Source of the DNA: Blastomyces gilchristii SLH14081
Lineage: Eukaryota; Ascomycota; Eurotiomycetes; Onygenales; Ajellomycetaceae
Length of the DNA: 64,000 bases
Direction of reading: 5' to 3'
NCBI RefSeq assembly: GCF_000003855.2
Contig: NW_003101678.1
Location: 3,796,553-3,860,552 of the forward strand
Part shown: positions 1 through 12,492 of the stretch, one piece after another
Numbering within the stretch: position 1 is the first letter of the stretch
How the letters are laid out: each line of letters starts with the position of its first letter
Made by a program: the position numbers and the translations under genes
Notes under the pieces: model-generated
What the model was told of the DNA's origin: nothing
Seen by the model: only the letters and a program-made list of their open reading frames with translations
Databases searched by the model: none

Positions 1-499
1 AGTTACTAATATATATAAATTTCTTATTCAACAGATTATTGAGTGTCTTCTAAAGAAGAAGACATTCATCTTAAGACATATTATAAAGAAGATCTTATGA
101 TGACTCAGAGTTCTTATTATTCTTCTTTTCTAACTTGATACTATCATTCACTTCTAAGTCTTGTAAAGAGAGTATATTTATAATATTATCTTGTTGAAAG
201 ACATCTAGATATTCATGATATTATTAAGAGTGTTTTATGTGAGAATCTGTTATTATAGTACAGAATAACTTCTGTAGAGCCTTCTTAATATCAGTCAGAC
301 TGATAGAATAGATTGATACATGATTCTGCTATTAGTGACTTTGTTAGCATTCTCACTAATGACTTCTTTTTCAGAGCATTTCATAAGTGTTGACAGAGAT
401 CTGTGTAAGATTCATAGTCTTATGAATATTATCTTCATGAATTCTATCATTGTTAGAGAATATTAAACTCCTGTTTTAAGCATTCAATAAGATGTCTTA

Positions 500-2530
500 T
501 TCAGATAGTCAGACAAGTTCTAGTATAAGATTATAGTCAAGATTATTAACTTCAAATACATAGACATCTTTATGTTGATATTCTCTGATATCTATGCTTA
601 GTTTCACCATGTAACAGATGTGAATGTCTTTTAGATTATCAAATTCTGCGAGAAGTCAGAGTTTTGATAAGAAGAAACACTGAAGATTATAACATCTTAT
701 AACTGAAGATTTAATTATTGTATAATGACATAGATCACTGTCTGTTATGACTTTCATATTATACATGTTATTGATTATAATAGATAGAAGAATCACATTC
801 ACTATCATTTTCTCTTTAAATTGTTATCATTCAATCTCTTCAAGCTTCTGTTTATGAATTTGAATAGAAGCTAATCTTTGCTTCATTTCATCAGAGTATC
901 TTCATAGTTATCTTCTGAATCTTTCTTCAATACAATATGATTAACACTAGACTGACCGTGTAACCGTGTCTGGGACCAGGACCAGATTTTTTGATAGTCT
1001 CATTACCAATTCGACGGATCCCATTACACGGTTTTAACATTAGATAGTAGTCTCATACTGTCTCAGTGAGACTTACTGTCTACTCTTGTCACATTTTTCA
1101 AATGAGACCATGATTTCCACTTCTCAATTTAAATTATTTTTATTGCTTTAAATGACTTTAAATCTCATTTGAGTATTATCAAAAAGCATTACTTTTTAAA
1201 AAATTAAAAATAGTCTAAAAAAAACCTTAAAATGTCTAAAAATAGTAACTTTATGCCAAGAATGAGACTAAATGAGACCAAATGAGACCACTTTCTCATT
1301 TTTTTCAAGTCATGGTTTCATTTTAAGATCTGATATATAGTCACTTTGCATGTTTTTTTAATGGCTAGTCCCAGCGGGATTCACACCAAGAAATGTATGG
1401 GACCAGACCAAATGGGACCAAACATGAAATTCATGGCCCCGGCGGCCAGTCTAATTAATACAGACAGGCACTGATCTGTTCTTTAAATAAGAAGATACTC
1501 ATCTTTCTCTTGAGTGAGAAGGTATATATGCTAATCAGTAGTTGAAAGCAATATGTTCTGATTAATTACAGTTGATACATACTTCTCATTAATATTGATC
1601 AGTGACTTCTTCAGAAGTGATTTCAGAAACTCAGAAGCTTATTCAGATAGTGAAGACTCTTGCTTATATATAGATATTTAAGTCTACTGAGTTCATGACA
1701 TCTGCATTATTGTTGTTATTTCTCAGCACAGGTGTATGAGTGACTGAATTATTTCTCAGTGCAGGTGTATAAGTGTAATGTCTTCTACCACTGTTCTGTA
1801 TACTCTTAAGCTTGATAAGATGATTATTCAATGTTCAGAGTTGTATGCAGAAATCTTCATAAGTCTGGTCTTTGTCTACACTTATAAGAGTCTGTAAGAG
1901 TTCAAAAGTTAATGTCTTCTTGAGCATGCTAATCTTCATTCAAGTCTCTCAAGATTAATCACCTGCTTCTAGAATCTTAGTGTTGAAGTCAGAGATGAAT
2001 GTTGTAAGAGAAGTGTTTCTCTGTCAGATATTCTGTAATTAATCTAATACTTTCTGTTGCATGGCAGTGTCTCAGAACAGAATATCAAGATATTTGATAA
2101 TATTAGCAGATGTTTACAACACTAGTTCACATGCTTTCATCTATAAATAAAACTTCTGTTTCATACAATTCTTCAATTATTCATTGATATATCAATCTTG
2201 ATTAATAAGTGAACTGATGATATCTTCATTCACACTCAGTTTCACAAGTATTTTCATTCTTCATGATGAGTAGAGAGTGAGATTGAAAGTATTGAAATAC
2301 ATGAGAGTATCTAAGTGTTCTTTGAGTGCTTTTATATTCAATTCTGTAGATGTTGAAATTGCATGAATTTCTTGTTGAGTTAATTGTTGAATTTTCTTAT
2401 ATTGAAGTTATTGAGTTGTATGTATATCAGCTATCTGTTGCTATTGTAATTTCATCATTACTTGAAGCCACTGTGATATCACTTCTATAATCATGTTCAA
2501 GAGGTCTTTCATATTATCATTAGACATAGT
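500..2530 (-). pseudogene. A-inner gag and protease, broken
   Basis: Minus-strand remnant of gag followed by protease. Gag begins at the ATG near 2528 (MSNDN-like start shared with other copies). The nucleocapsid CCHC knuckle is at about 1538-1579 and reads C-x2-C-x4-H-x4-Y: the last Cys is now Tyr, a TGC-to-TAC transition, and there is an in-frame TAA inside the knuckle. The protease segment lies at about 500-800, homologous to the clearer copy at 10748-11047. The hAT derivative at 948-1453 splits the region between the knuckle and the protease. Many stops make it non-coding. Confidence 0.7.
948..1453. mobile_element. Small non-autonomous hAT derivative (506 bp)
   Basis: Element with ends TAGACTGACCG and (reverse complement) TAGACTGGCCG, flanked by an 8-bp duplication attaacac at 940-947 and attaatac at 1454-1461 (one C/T difference). 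Both ends match the ends of the 5.77-kb hAT at 47912-53678, including the subterminal GGTC(C/T)CA-rich stretch, so this is its deletion derivative. Inside is a 10-bp motif, aatgagacca, repeated about three times at 1261-1290. No coding capacity. It is less mutated than its host copy. Confidence 0.85.
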
Positions 2531-2861
2531 TATATTATTTATCAGATGTGAAATATCTGTGAAATTGAAAGAAGTGTAATTATATAAATATCTCATATAT
2601 CTGTAGTATCAGAACTCTCAGATCTTTCACTGACATTCTCTTTATAAGATCTTATTCTCTTTGTAAGATCTTGTTACAGAGTTAAAATGACTGATGAGTA
2701 AGCTTCTATCTGATAACTCAGTGTTTACTTAACTATTTGACTATTTCTCTATTTCTTATGTGTTGTTACATGTTCAGATATCTCAGTGAATAATTATTTC
2801 TAATGAGAAGATAATATGTGAATAATCATTTCTAATAAGAAGATGATGAATGTTTTTCAAG

Positions 2862-3154
2862 TGTAAGAGACCTATGCTGAATAGATTAGTATAATATTTA
2901 TAGATCTTATATAATAAAGTGAAAAATGTTAAAGAAGAAAAAGAAAGAGAAAGTACACAAATCAGTGATCAGAGTGAATATTTATACACATACATGATGT
3001 ATATGCAGTGAAGCTTCAGAGTGAAAGAATAGAAATTCTGTGGGTTTTTCAGCTGAGAATCAGTGATTGAGAATGACCGAGAATCGGAGCTTTTGACGGA
3101 ATCTATGAAGTGTAAAGGAATAGTCTATATAATAATCGGGCGCGACCGGCCACA
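2862..3154 (-). repeat. Family A 5' LTR of A-inner (293 bp)
   Basis: Begins TGTAAGAGACC and ends CCGGCCACA on the plus strand (TG...CA), i.e. a long terminal repeat of family A read on the minus strand. It is the short version of this LTR, without the 76-bp internal repeat seen in A1. The last 20 or so bases keep CpG sites while the rest is transition-mutated. Confidence 0.85.
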
Positions 3155-3790
3155 ACTGATGATATCTTCATCTACACTTAGTTTCACAAGCATTTCCAGT
3201 CTTTATGATAAGTAGAGAGTGAGATTGAAAGTATTAAAATAAGTAGAAGCATCTAAGCATTTCTTCAGCACTTGTATTATATTCATATTTAATTCTGTTG
3301 ATGTTGAAGTTGCTTATGCAGGAATTTCTAGTTGAGATAATTATTGAATTTTCTTATATTAATGTTGTTGAGTTACATGTATATCAGCTATCTGTTACTG
3401 TTATAATTTCAACATTACTCAGAGCCACTGTGATATTATATCTATACTCATGTTTGAGAGTTCTCTCACATTATTGTTAGACATAATTATATTGTTTATT
3501 AGATATATAATATCTGTGAAATCTGAAGAAGTGTAATCATATGAATACCTTATACATTTAGAGTGTCAGAACTCTCAGGTCTTTCACTAACATTCTCTTT
3601 GTAAGATCTTGTTACAGAGTCAGAGTGACTGATAAGCAAGCTTTTATCTGAAGACTCAGTGTCTGTTTAACTGTCTAGTCATTTTTTCTATTTCTTACAC
3701 ATTGTTACATGTTCAGATATCTTCTTGATAAGTAATTATTTCTAGTAAGAATAATTATTTCTAATAAGGAAATAATGAACATTTTTCAAG
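3155..3790 (-). pseudogene. A-outer leader and gag N-terminus, remnant
   Basis: Untranslated leader plus the first part of gag from an outer family A copy, on the minus strand. It is collinear with about 2210-2861 of A-inner. Gag starts at the ATG complementing 3482-3484. It is cut at 3154/3155 by the A-inner insertion, and the remainder of this copy lies beyond the left end of the window. Stops and transitions throughout. Confidence 0.75.
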
Positions 3791-4084
3791 TGTAAGAGGT
3801 GCTACGCTGAATAGATCAGTATAATATATATAGGTCTTATATAACAAAGTGAAAAATGTTAAAGAAGAAAAAGAAGGAGAAAGTGTGAGAATCAGTGATC
3901 AGAGTAGATATTTATACACATACACAGTGCATACACAGTGAAGCTTTGAAGCAGAAGAATAGGAATTTCATGGGTTTTTCAGCTGAGGATCGGCGATCGA
4001 GAATGACCGAGAATCGAAGCTTTCAGCGGAATCTATGAAGTGTAAAGAAATAGTCTATATAATGATCGGGCGCAGCCCGTCACA
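3791..4084 (-). repeat. Family A 5' LTR of A-outer (294 bp)
   Basis: LTR with TGTAAGAGG...CCCGTCACA ends, almost the same length as the neighbouring LTR at 2862-3154. It forms the right edge of A-outer. The next bases, gcaga at 4085-4089, would be the right copy of its target duplication; the left copy is off-window. It abuts family B integrase sequence. Confidence 0.85.
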
Positions 4085-7073
4085 GCAGATAATATGATAT
4101 TATTCTATAATATCTTATCTATAACTGGCTCATGAAATGCCTCACTGCTTCTTTTATAAGATTCACACTGTTATCAGTTAGAATCTCATGCAGCATTTCA
4201 TAGTTAATATAGATCTTATTATGTAGAAACTTCATCATCATCTTCGCTGTCATCTTTGAAGCTGCTTTCATGACTGATCAGTCAGTAGTGTAATCAATAG
4301 CAGTGATTATTCAATGATTTTCATTTGACATTTGCAGTAATATGTCTATGAGGTTTATCTCCCATCATTTGAACAGTTGTATTATGCATTCTATCTGATA
4401 TTGTGCTTTCTTATGTTCTCATCTTTTCTTAGATTCTTTTATAATCTGATAATTCAGGCACTTGTAAGTGTATATCTGAATGTTCTCAGTCATACTTAAC
4501 TAATACATTCTTGATTCAAGTATACTCATGAGTTCAGAACTTTCTAAGTGACTGAATTTCTTGTACATGTGAGTTATCAAGTCATGTCTAAATGAATGTT
4601 TCAGATAGAGAGCTTTTATATATTCTAGATTATAGTAAAGTACAATATTATTTTTTAATTTTCCTAGCTTGAAGTTCAGAAGTATCTCTTCTATTACTTT
4701 TATAAGATACTTATCATCTGATATCTTACTATTCTTTAAGTAAGAGATTATTATATTCACTTATTCTGATTTCTTACATTCTCTCAGTGTATTTAATATG
4801 AACTTCTCTTATATCTAATTTACAGAATTCTCACTTATAAAATCAGATCTGTGACTGATTATATCAGATATTACAGTATTTAATCTCTTTCAGTATTTAA
4901 TATGAAGATTATACACTTGAATCTCTGAGATTCAATATACTAAATATTTGAAAGATTTTATTATTAATTATAGATAGAGAAGGCTTTTGTAATTTGTAAT
5001 CACTGTTGTTATATATCTGTTATTAATATATCTATTTCACAATATCAGTGTGTGCTTAATTGCTAGTAATTTCTTTTCATATACTGAGTAATTGAACTCA
5101 GTGTCTGACAGTTTTCTATTAATATATATCACTGAGTGCAGCTTGCTGTTCTTACTTATCTGCAGAAGAGTGTCTTCAATAGCTCATTCAGATGCATCTG
5201 TCTTAATATAGAAAGATTTATCATGATCTGATTGAATAAGCACTGAGAATATTATTACATGTTCTTTCAGTGTGAGAAAGACCTCTTCATACACAGTATT
5301 TCAGATAATTGAATAAAACTTCTTCTTTTGCAGATGTGTATTCATCTCTCTTAAGAGATTTAAAAGTGATGCAGCTATTTATGCAAAATCTTTGATGAAT
5401 CTGCAGTAGTATGAGATCAATTTAAGAAATTATCATACATAATGTACATTTCTCAGCTGCAGTTAATTCACTATGACATTCAATTTCTCTGAGATGAGGT
5501 ATATACAGTCATCACTTATCACATGTCTCATGAATGTTCACTCTTTCATTTCAAACACACACTTAATTAATTTGATATAGAGCTTATACTCTGTCAGAGT
5601 TATAAGCATATTATCAAGATGCTTTAGATGTTCATTGTATAAGTCTGAGAAAGCTAAGATATTATTCAGATATATAAGATATGAGATTTCATTCTATTTA
5701 TAAAGAATTGTATTTATTATTATTTGAAAGATGATAGATTCATTTATCAGACTGAATAGTATTATCAGAAATTTGAAATTCTCTTATTATTTATTAAATG
5801 CTGTTTGTAATACTGACAGTTTATTTACACAGATCTGTCAGTATTCTGAGAGAAGATTGATCTTTGATAGATATCAGGCATTTCTGACTGTATTCAACTG
5901 TTATTGAATCTATAACAGTGAATATTCATTCTTGATTATAAGCTTATTAAGTGCTTGATAATTGATACATATCTGTCACTCCACATCTGTCTTTTTCATG
6001 AATAGAACTGAGAAGTCTCACATACTTACTGAGAGTTATATAAGACTACATTCTAGAAGGTCTGTGATCTGACACTTCTGTTCTTCAAGATATGTTTGTG
6101 ACAGAGAATATGCATTTTGATTAACTGATTTCACATTCTCTGTGTTAATCTTATGTACAAATCCTTGTTCTGACAGTAATTCTAATAGAAGATCTGTTCA
6201 GAAGATCTTTTTATACTTCTTCAGAAGTTTCTTCATATACTTGTTCTTCTGCATATTCTTTATCTTGATTGTCTCTCCTTCTGAGTTCTGTATAACATAC
6301 AGAATGCTTTTAAATGAGATCTTGTGAATTATTCTCTTTACTTGTTAATATGTAAGCAGATTTAATTTTTCTATATCAGAGACATGAAATGTTCTTCTTA
6401 TATCAGTTGATAGAATTGTATGAACTGTTTTCTTTCTATTGATTAACTGTATATAACATGTACATTATTGAATCTGCAGATTGAATCTTTGAAATCAATT
6501 GAGTCTGAGAATAAGATTGTATTTCACATTCTGCAGCTCTTGCACTCAAATATAGCAAGATCATTCTCTGAAGTATAAGAGAACTCTTACTCTTGTGAGT
6601 AACACTAAATATTGATTATTAGATAATCTTATATATTGAGAATTCTTCACTCAGTGAATTTCTTTCAGTCTTCAGATTATATAATTACTTATATATTATA
6701 TAAAAGCTTCTGTGTCTGTTAACACTTTTACAGTTATCTCTCAATTCTTATTCAAGTATTCTCTATATATTAATATTTTGAGTCTTAAGACATTGACATA
6801 AGTGTCTGCTTCATTCTCATTCATATCTCAGTCAGAAGTCTGCTTTCTCTTTGTATTCACAGAATTCAGTGAGTTATCTAACATGAGTATTTCTTTTACT
6901 TTGAAGACTTTTTATAGAATATCAGTGAGTGTCTCTGAGCTCACTGATTCTGCTAGCTTTTTGACTCTCTTACTTCTCTTATCTATACATACTATGTGTA
7001 ATTCTTTGTATCATGATTTTGATATCTGTAGTTGATGCAAGCTCAATATTCATAATATCAATATTTTCACTCA
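4085..7073 (-). pseudogene. B-left pol (RT, RNase H, integrase N-terminus), broken
   Basis: Minus-strand polyprotein remnant of gypsy family B, collinear with 16990-18028 plus 25754-27600 of B-right. From 3' to 5' on the plus strand: integrase core cut by A-outer at 4084; integrase zinc-binding segment at 4500-4760 (open 86 codons, ending ..SHLESSELMSILESRMY); RNase H around 4950-5350; RT around 5450-6300, with the catalytic box reading YLNN instead of YLDD near 5655-5672; protease near 6680-6760; CCHC knuckle at about 6990-7040. Cut at 7073 by A1. Multiple stops. Confidence 0.8.
7069..7073. repeat. Target-site duplication of A1 (actca)
   Basis: The 5-bp sequence actca directly precedes the A1 LTR here and directly follows the other LTR at 12873-12877. 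Removing A1 plus one copy restores collinearity of B-left with B-right around 16935. Confidence 0.92.
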
Positions 7074-7457
7074 TGTAAGGGGCCTACGCCGAATAGATCG
7101 GTATAATATTATAGGTCTTATATAATAAAGATAAAAATGTTAGAGAAGGAAAGAAAGAGAAAGTGCGAGAATCAGTGGTTGAGATGGATATTTATACATG
7201 TATGTGATGATGTACATGGTGGAACTTCGGGGCGGGAGAATATACACGCGTTTGTAGTGGCTGAGGATCAGTGATCGAGAATAGCTGAGAATCAGAGTGT
7301 ACGCATTCAAGAATGATATACACGTGTTTGTAGTGACTGAGGATCAGTGATTGAGAATGGCTGAGAATCGGAGTGTACATGTTCAAGAATGAAGTGGTTG
7401 AGATCTGTGAAGTGTAATGAAATAGTCTATATGATTGATCAGGCGCAGCCCGCCACA
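7074..7457 (-). repeat. A1 3' LTR (384 bp)
   Basis: TGTAAGGGGCC...GCCCGCCACA. It contains two tandem copies of a 76-bp unit starting at 7242 and 7318, a CT-rich stretch (sense strand) at about 7143-7163 and a TATAAATA box on the minus strand at 7189-7196. The end adjoining the internal region retains the self-complementary GGGC-GCA-GCCC-type sequence found in most copies. About half of the CpG sites survive. Confidence 0.9.
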
Positions 7458-7474
7458 TTAGCCCCCCCTTTCAG
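7458..7474 (-). promoter_or_regulatory. Polypurine tract of A1
   Basis: On the minus strand the sequence next to the 3' LTR reads GAAAGGGGGGGCTAA, a typical plus-strand DNA primer for an LTR retrotransposon. Other copies have decayed forms at the same place: 31639 on (A-x) and 47661 on (A-y). Confidence 0.75.
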
Positions 7475-8960
7475 AAGCAGTTCTCATCAGTCAAGAGCTG
7501 TTGTTTCAGATAATGCAGAACTCAGAGTCCAGGTTGATTGATCATAGTCAATTCATTTCACAAGATATTGCTGGCCGCGGTCACAGAGTTTCTTATTAAG
7601 AATATTCTCAATCTCTCACTCAAGCTCATTATCTTCTTCTATGATGTCTGGTGACTGTCAGTCAGAAGTCAGTTGAGAAGAGAATGGATCAGTGACAGCA
7701 CAGTGAAGCAAGCTTGTGTGAAATACATCATGAATCTCTGATAATGTGTCAAGACAGTAGTTGTGACTATCTAGAACTTCTATCACTTTATACTTAATAT
7801 GGCAGTAATCTAGTGTATGAGATGAATGTGTGATTTGTATATTCTTAAGATTCAATTATATCAGATCTTCTATCTTATATTGTTCAGTGAGATCTCAGTG
7901 AGCATTGATTTAATTCTCTTAATCTTGTTTCACAGTTGCCATGAAGGCCTCTGCTCAATCACAGGCATCTCAGAGTTTCATTACTATATTATCAGTGATC
8001 TGAATCAGGCTGTGAGAGTTCAGTGTGAACTGTGTGACCTCTAGAAGATTCAACACTTTCATGTAGTATTCATATGTAAGAAAGAATGAGCTTATATCTG
8101 TTGAAATGATATCTTGACTGTTGATAGCAATCTCTGTATGTAGAAGAAGATCATATCAATCATCTTGTAAGTGATTACAGAACTTTCAGAGATAATTCTG
8201 TATAGTCTGAATTGTCTGTTCTGACACATCATTGATCTTGAGGTGATAGGCAGTTAATAGACAGTGTGTAATCTTGAGAACTTGACAGATTCTTGTTCAG
8301 AGAGTACTCATGAATTGACAGCTCTGATTTGATACTATAGATCTCAGTAATCCATGCATCTGATAAAACAGACTCTGTAGAAAAGCTTTGATGACTTGTT
8401 CAGTGTCTATCTTATTACAAGGTTTCAATATTATATCTTTGCTCAGTCAATTCATGATGATCAGAATGTTTCTATAACTCTTACTCTTAGATAGATTGAC
8501 AGTGAAGTCAATTGCTACATCTTATCAGATTCTATTGAGAATATTGAGTGATTTCAATAGACCTTTTCTACAGTTCTTTCATGAGATAATAGAAGAACAG
8601 TAATTGCAGTTTCAGATAAAGTGTCTGATACTGTTTAATATCTTAGATCAGTGGAACTCTTGAGAGATCATTCTATACAGTTGTTCACAGCCTGAATAAT
8701 CAGTTATATATGAATCATGCATCTCTTGCATTATCTGTGTGTGTAAGAGTTTGAAGTGAAGGACTCAGTGTCATTCACAGAATTGTAGAGTGTTATTATT
8801 ATCAATTAAACATTCTGAGATATCAGTTCTTATATGTAGTTCTGAGGAAAATCAGAGTACTTCTTAATATACTGCTTCAGTGAGAGTCTGAAAAAGTTCA
8901 TCTGTCTGAGCTGCTGTATATCACAGTTTATTCAGTGTAGAGAAAGTGAAGATATCAATG
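7475..8960 (-). pseudogene. A1 integrase with GPY module and chromodomain, broken
   Basis: Minus-strand integrase. Core domain about 8000-8560: the first catalytic Asp is in an AIDF-like context at 8507-8509; the second occurs in LLRSIVSNQ, where Asp is now Asn. The C-terminal segment 7658-7855 is open for 65 codons and contains YKVIEVLD and VFHTSLL, the GPY/F-type module. It is followed at about 7480-7650 by a chromodomain (motifs EDNELE, ENIL, YLVK, DYDQSTW). This makes family A a chromovirus; such chromodomains are thought to steer integration to heterochromatin. Several TGA/TAG stops replace Trp/Gln codons. Confidence 0.8.
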
Positions 8961-9249
8961 ACAGTTCTAACTGAGAAAGCATGTATAGTGTCATGAACTG
9001 TTTCATCTTGATCAACTAGTATCTTTGAGTTTAAGAGCTGATGCTCTCAGTTCATTCAGTGAGTATCTGTTATATCAGATAATATATCTTGCTCTTATTA
9101 TGAGAGGGCATCTGTCATCAAGTTCTGGCTACCAGAATGGTAGTGTATTGTAAAATGAAAGTGACTTAAGAACTCAGATCATTGTATCTGTCATTCAGTG
9201 AGTTTACAGATAGTTATAAAGTATTTGAGATTCTTATAATCTGTGACTA

Positions 9250-10480
9250 TCTCAAATTTAAAGACACTTTGAAGTTCAGAGTCTCATTCTTTTAAACAGT
9301 GTATAATTGTGAGAAGTTTGTTGTCATAGATCTCATAATTGCATTCAGTGAGACTCAGTTTCTTAGACATGAAGATATATAATTGTAGAATCTCTTTATC
9401 ATCATATTACAATATTACTTCTTCTATTATATAGTCAGAGAAATCAGCTTTAATAACTGTCTCATGATCAGAATCAAATGTTATCAGCAGAGAAGTATTA
9501 ATGAACATCTTCTTTATCTGTATAAATGCAGCTTCAGCATTCACTGATTATTAAAATACTGAGTCTTTCTTAGTGAGGTCTGTAAGTGATCTTATGATAT
9601 CTGAGAAGTTTCATATAAATCACTGATAGAAGTTAGTAAATTCAATGAAGCTTTGTATGTCTTTCACAGTATACAGAGCTTCTCATTCAAGAATGACAGA
9701 GACTTTCTCAGAATTCATTTGAATTCTCTTGTCAGCTTCTATAATAAAACCCAGATACTTGATACTCTTGACTTTAAAATCACACTTATCAATATCTATT
9801 GATAGTTCTGCTTCTTATAGCTGTTGTAATATCTTTTATACATACTCTTGATATTCTTTTCTGAATTCATCAGTGAAGATGAGAATGTTATCTAGATAAG
9901 CAGATACAAACTCATCAAGAAAATCTTGAAGTGCTCAGTTAATATACTTCTGAAATGTACTGAGAGTGTTAGTCAGTTCAAAGAGTGTGACTATTCATTC
10001 AAAGAGGTTATAATATGTTTGAAATACTGTAAGTCATTCATCTTTTTCAGTGATACAAATCTTATGAAACACAGTGATGACATCTAGTTTTATAAATCAT
10101 TAAGCTCACTCAATTCATGCTAGGGTTTCATTGATGAGAGGTAAGAGATATTGATCTTTCTTTATCAATCTGTTCAGATCTTAATAGTTCACACAGAATT
10201 GAAGTTCTTCACCTGGTTTCTTTGCAAAGAGAATAGAGACTGTGATAGAAGAGTTGCTAACATGTATAAATTCTTTATTTAACAGATCATTGAGTGTCTT
10301 TTGAAGAAGAAGAAGTTCATATCAGAACATGTTATAAAGAGAGCCTCATGATAATTCAGAATTCTTATCATTCTTTTTCTCTAACTTGATACTGTGATTC
10401 ACTCTGAGATCTTGTAAGAAAGATATGTTTATAATATTATCTTATCAGAAGATATCTAGATATTTATAATATTGTTGAGA
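9250..10480 (-). pseudogene. A1 reverse transcriptase and RNase H, broken
   Basis: Minus-strand RT at about 9700-10330, with SILFAKK, QFCVNY and KLDVITVF motifs and the catalytic box at 9887-9898 reading YLDN (Asp to Asn, GAC to AAC). RNase H follows at about 9250-9560, with the motifs SKKLS and NYEIYD and a conserved acidic segment near ITFDSDHE. Stops in every part; the loss of the second catalytic Asp alone would abolish activity. The same YLDN change appears in A-x. Confidence 0.82.
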
Positions 10481-10747
10481 AAGTTTTGTATGAGAATCTG
10501 TTATTATAATATGAGATAATTTTTCTAAAGTCTTTTTGATATCAGTCAGACTAATGAAATAGATTAACACATAGTTCTGCTATCAGTGATTCTTTCAGCA
10601 ACTTCTTTTTCTGAGTATTTTGTAGGCATTGACAGAGATCTGTGTCAGATCAATAGTCTTGTGAACATCATTTTTATGAATTCTATCATTGTTAGAGAAT
10701 ATCAAGCTTCTATTTTAAGTGTTTAATAAGATGCCTTGTTCAGATAG

Positions 10748-11047
10748 TCAGGCAAGTCCTAGTATAAGATTGTAATCAAGATTATCAACTTCATATGCAT
10801 AGGCATCTTCACATTGATGTCCTCTCATATCTATGATCAGCTTCACCATGTAATGAGTACAAATGTCTTTTAAATTATTAAATTCTGTGAGAAGTTGAGG
10901 TTTTGATAAAGAAATATACTGAAGGTTATAATATCTTATAACTGAAGATTTTATCATTGCATAGTAACATAGACTGCTGTCTATCATGACTTTCATATTA
11001 TACATATTATCAATCACAGTAGATATAAGAATTGCATTCATTGTCAT
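10748..11047 (-). pseudogene. A1 aspartic protease, broken
   Basis: Open for 99 codons on the minus strand. It has the layout of a retropepsin-like protease: VMIDSS (canonical D-S/T-G, with Gly now Ser) and, toward the end, NLILGLA, matching the LILG element of gypsy proteases. Lies between the gag knuckle and RT. Confidence 0.72.
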
Positions 11048-11179
11048 CTTCTCTTCAAATTATTATCATTCAATCTCTTCAAGCTTCTGTTTGTGAATTT
11101 GAACAGAAGCTAATCTTTTCTCTGTTTCACTGAGACATTCTCATAGTTATCTTCTGAATCTTTCTCTAATGTAATGTGG

Positions 11180-12210
11180 TTGATGTGAACAGACACTGAT
11201 TCATTCTTCAAATGAGAAGGCACTGATCTTTCTCTCAAGTATGAAGACACATAGATCAATTGGCAGTTGAAAGCAATGTGTTCTGATTAGTTACAGTTGA
11301 TACACACTTCACATTGACATTGATTGATGACTTCTTCAGAAGTGATCTCAGGGACTCAGAAGCCTGTTCAGACAGCAGAGACTCTTGCTTATATGTAGAC
11401 ATTCAAGTCTACTCAATTCATAGCATCTGTGTCATTGTTATTCCTCAGCGCGGGTGTATGAGTTGCTGAGGTGTAATGTTTTCTATCACTATTCTGTATA
11501 TTCTTGAGCTTAGTAAGATGATCATTCATTGTCTGAAGCTGTGTGTAGAAGTCTTCATAAGTCTGGTCTTTGTCTGTACTTACAAGAGCTTGTAAGAGTT
11601 TGAAAGTTAATGTCTTCTTGAGCATGCTAATCTTCATTCAATTCTCTTAAGATTGATCACCTGCTTCTAGAATCTTGGTGTTGAAGTCAGGAATGAATAT
11701 TGTAAGAGAAATATTTCTCTGTCAGATACTCTATAGCCAATCTAATACTTTCTGTTACATAACAGTATCTTGAAACAGAATATCAAGATGTTTCATGATA
11801 TTATCAGATGTTCACAATACTGATTCACATACTTTCATTCATGAATGAAACTTCTGTTTTACACAATCTTTCAATCATTCATTGATATATCAATCTTGAT
11901 TGATTAATGAACTGATGGCATCTTCATCTACACTCAGTTTCATGAGCATTTTCATCCTTCATGATGAGTAGAGAGTGAGATTGAAAGTATTGAAATATGC
12001 AGGAGCATCTAAGTGTTCTTTTAATACTTTTGTATTTGATTCTGTAGATGTTGGAATTGTGTGAGTTAGTTGTTGAATCTCTTTGTATTAATGTTGTTGA
12101 GTTGCATGCATATCAGCTATTTGTTGTTGTTGTAGTTTCAACATTGCTTGAAGTCACTGTGACACTGTGTCTATGCTCATGTTCAAGAGTTTCATATTAT
12201 TGTTAGACAT
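11180..12210 (-). pseudogene. A1 gag with CCHC knuckle, broken
   Basis: Minus strand. The start is the ATG at 12208-12210 (MSNNNMKLLNM...), followed by a Gln-rich, coiled-coil-like segment. The capsid C-terminal part at 11413-11637 is open for 74 codons (TLTFKLLQAL, YEDFYTQLQTM). The nucleocapsid knuckle at about 11263-11308 keeps all four ligands, C-x2-C-x4-H-x4-C, but has an in-frame TAA between the second Cys and the His. Confidence 0.8.
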
Positions 12211-12492
12211 GGTTATATTAATCATTGAATGTGTAATCATATTCTCATACATCTGAGTGTCAGAACTCTTGAGTCTTTTACTGACATTCTCTTGTAAGAT
12301 CTTATTCTCTTCATAAGATCTTGTTATGAGGCCAGGGTGACTGATGAGCAAGCTTCTATCTGAGAACTATCTGAGAACTCAGTGTTCACTTAACTGTTTG
12401 ACTGTTTCTCTATTTCTTACACATTGTTACATGTTCAGATATCTCTTAATGAATAATTGTTTCTAATGAGGAGACAATGAACATTTTTATAG

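Larger units (their letters stand above)
1..3154 (-). mobile_element. Family A chromovirus copy A-inner, 5' half (continues left of window)
   Basis: Ty3/gypsy retrotransposon read on the minus strand, with its 5' LTR at 2862-3154 and internal sequence running left to base 1. It matches copies A1, A-x, A-y and A-z base for base apart from transitions. Base 1 lies in the reverse transcriptase segment; RNase H, integrase and the 3' LTR are outside the window. It interrupts another family A copy (A-outer), because 3155-3790 resumes family A leader/gag sequence and then meets a second 5' LTR. The likely target duplication is actga at 3155-3159; its partner would lie outside the window. A small hAT element at 948-1453 interrupts it. 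Confidence 0.85.
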
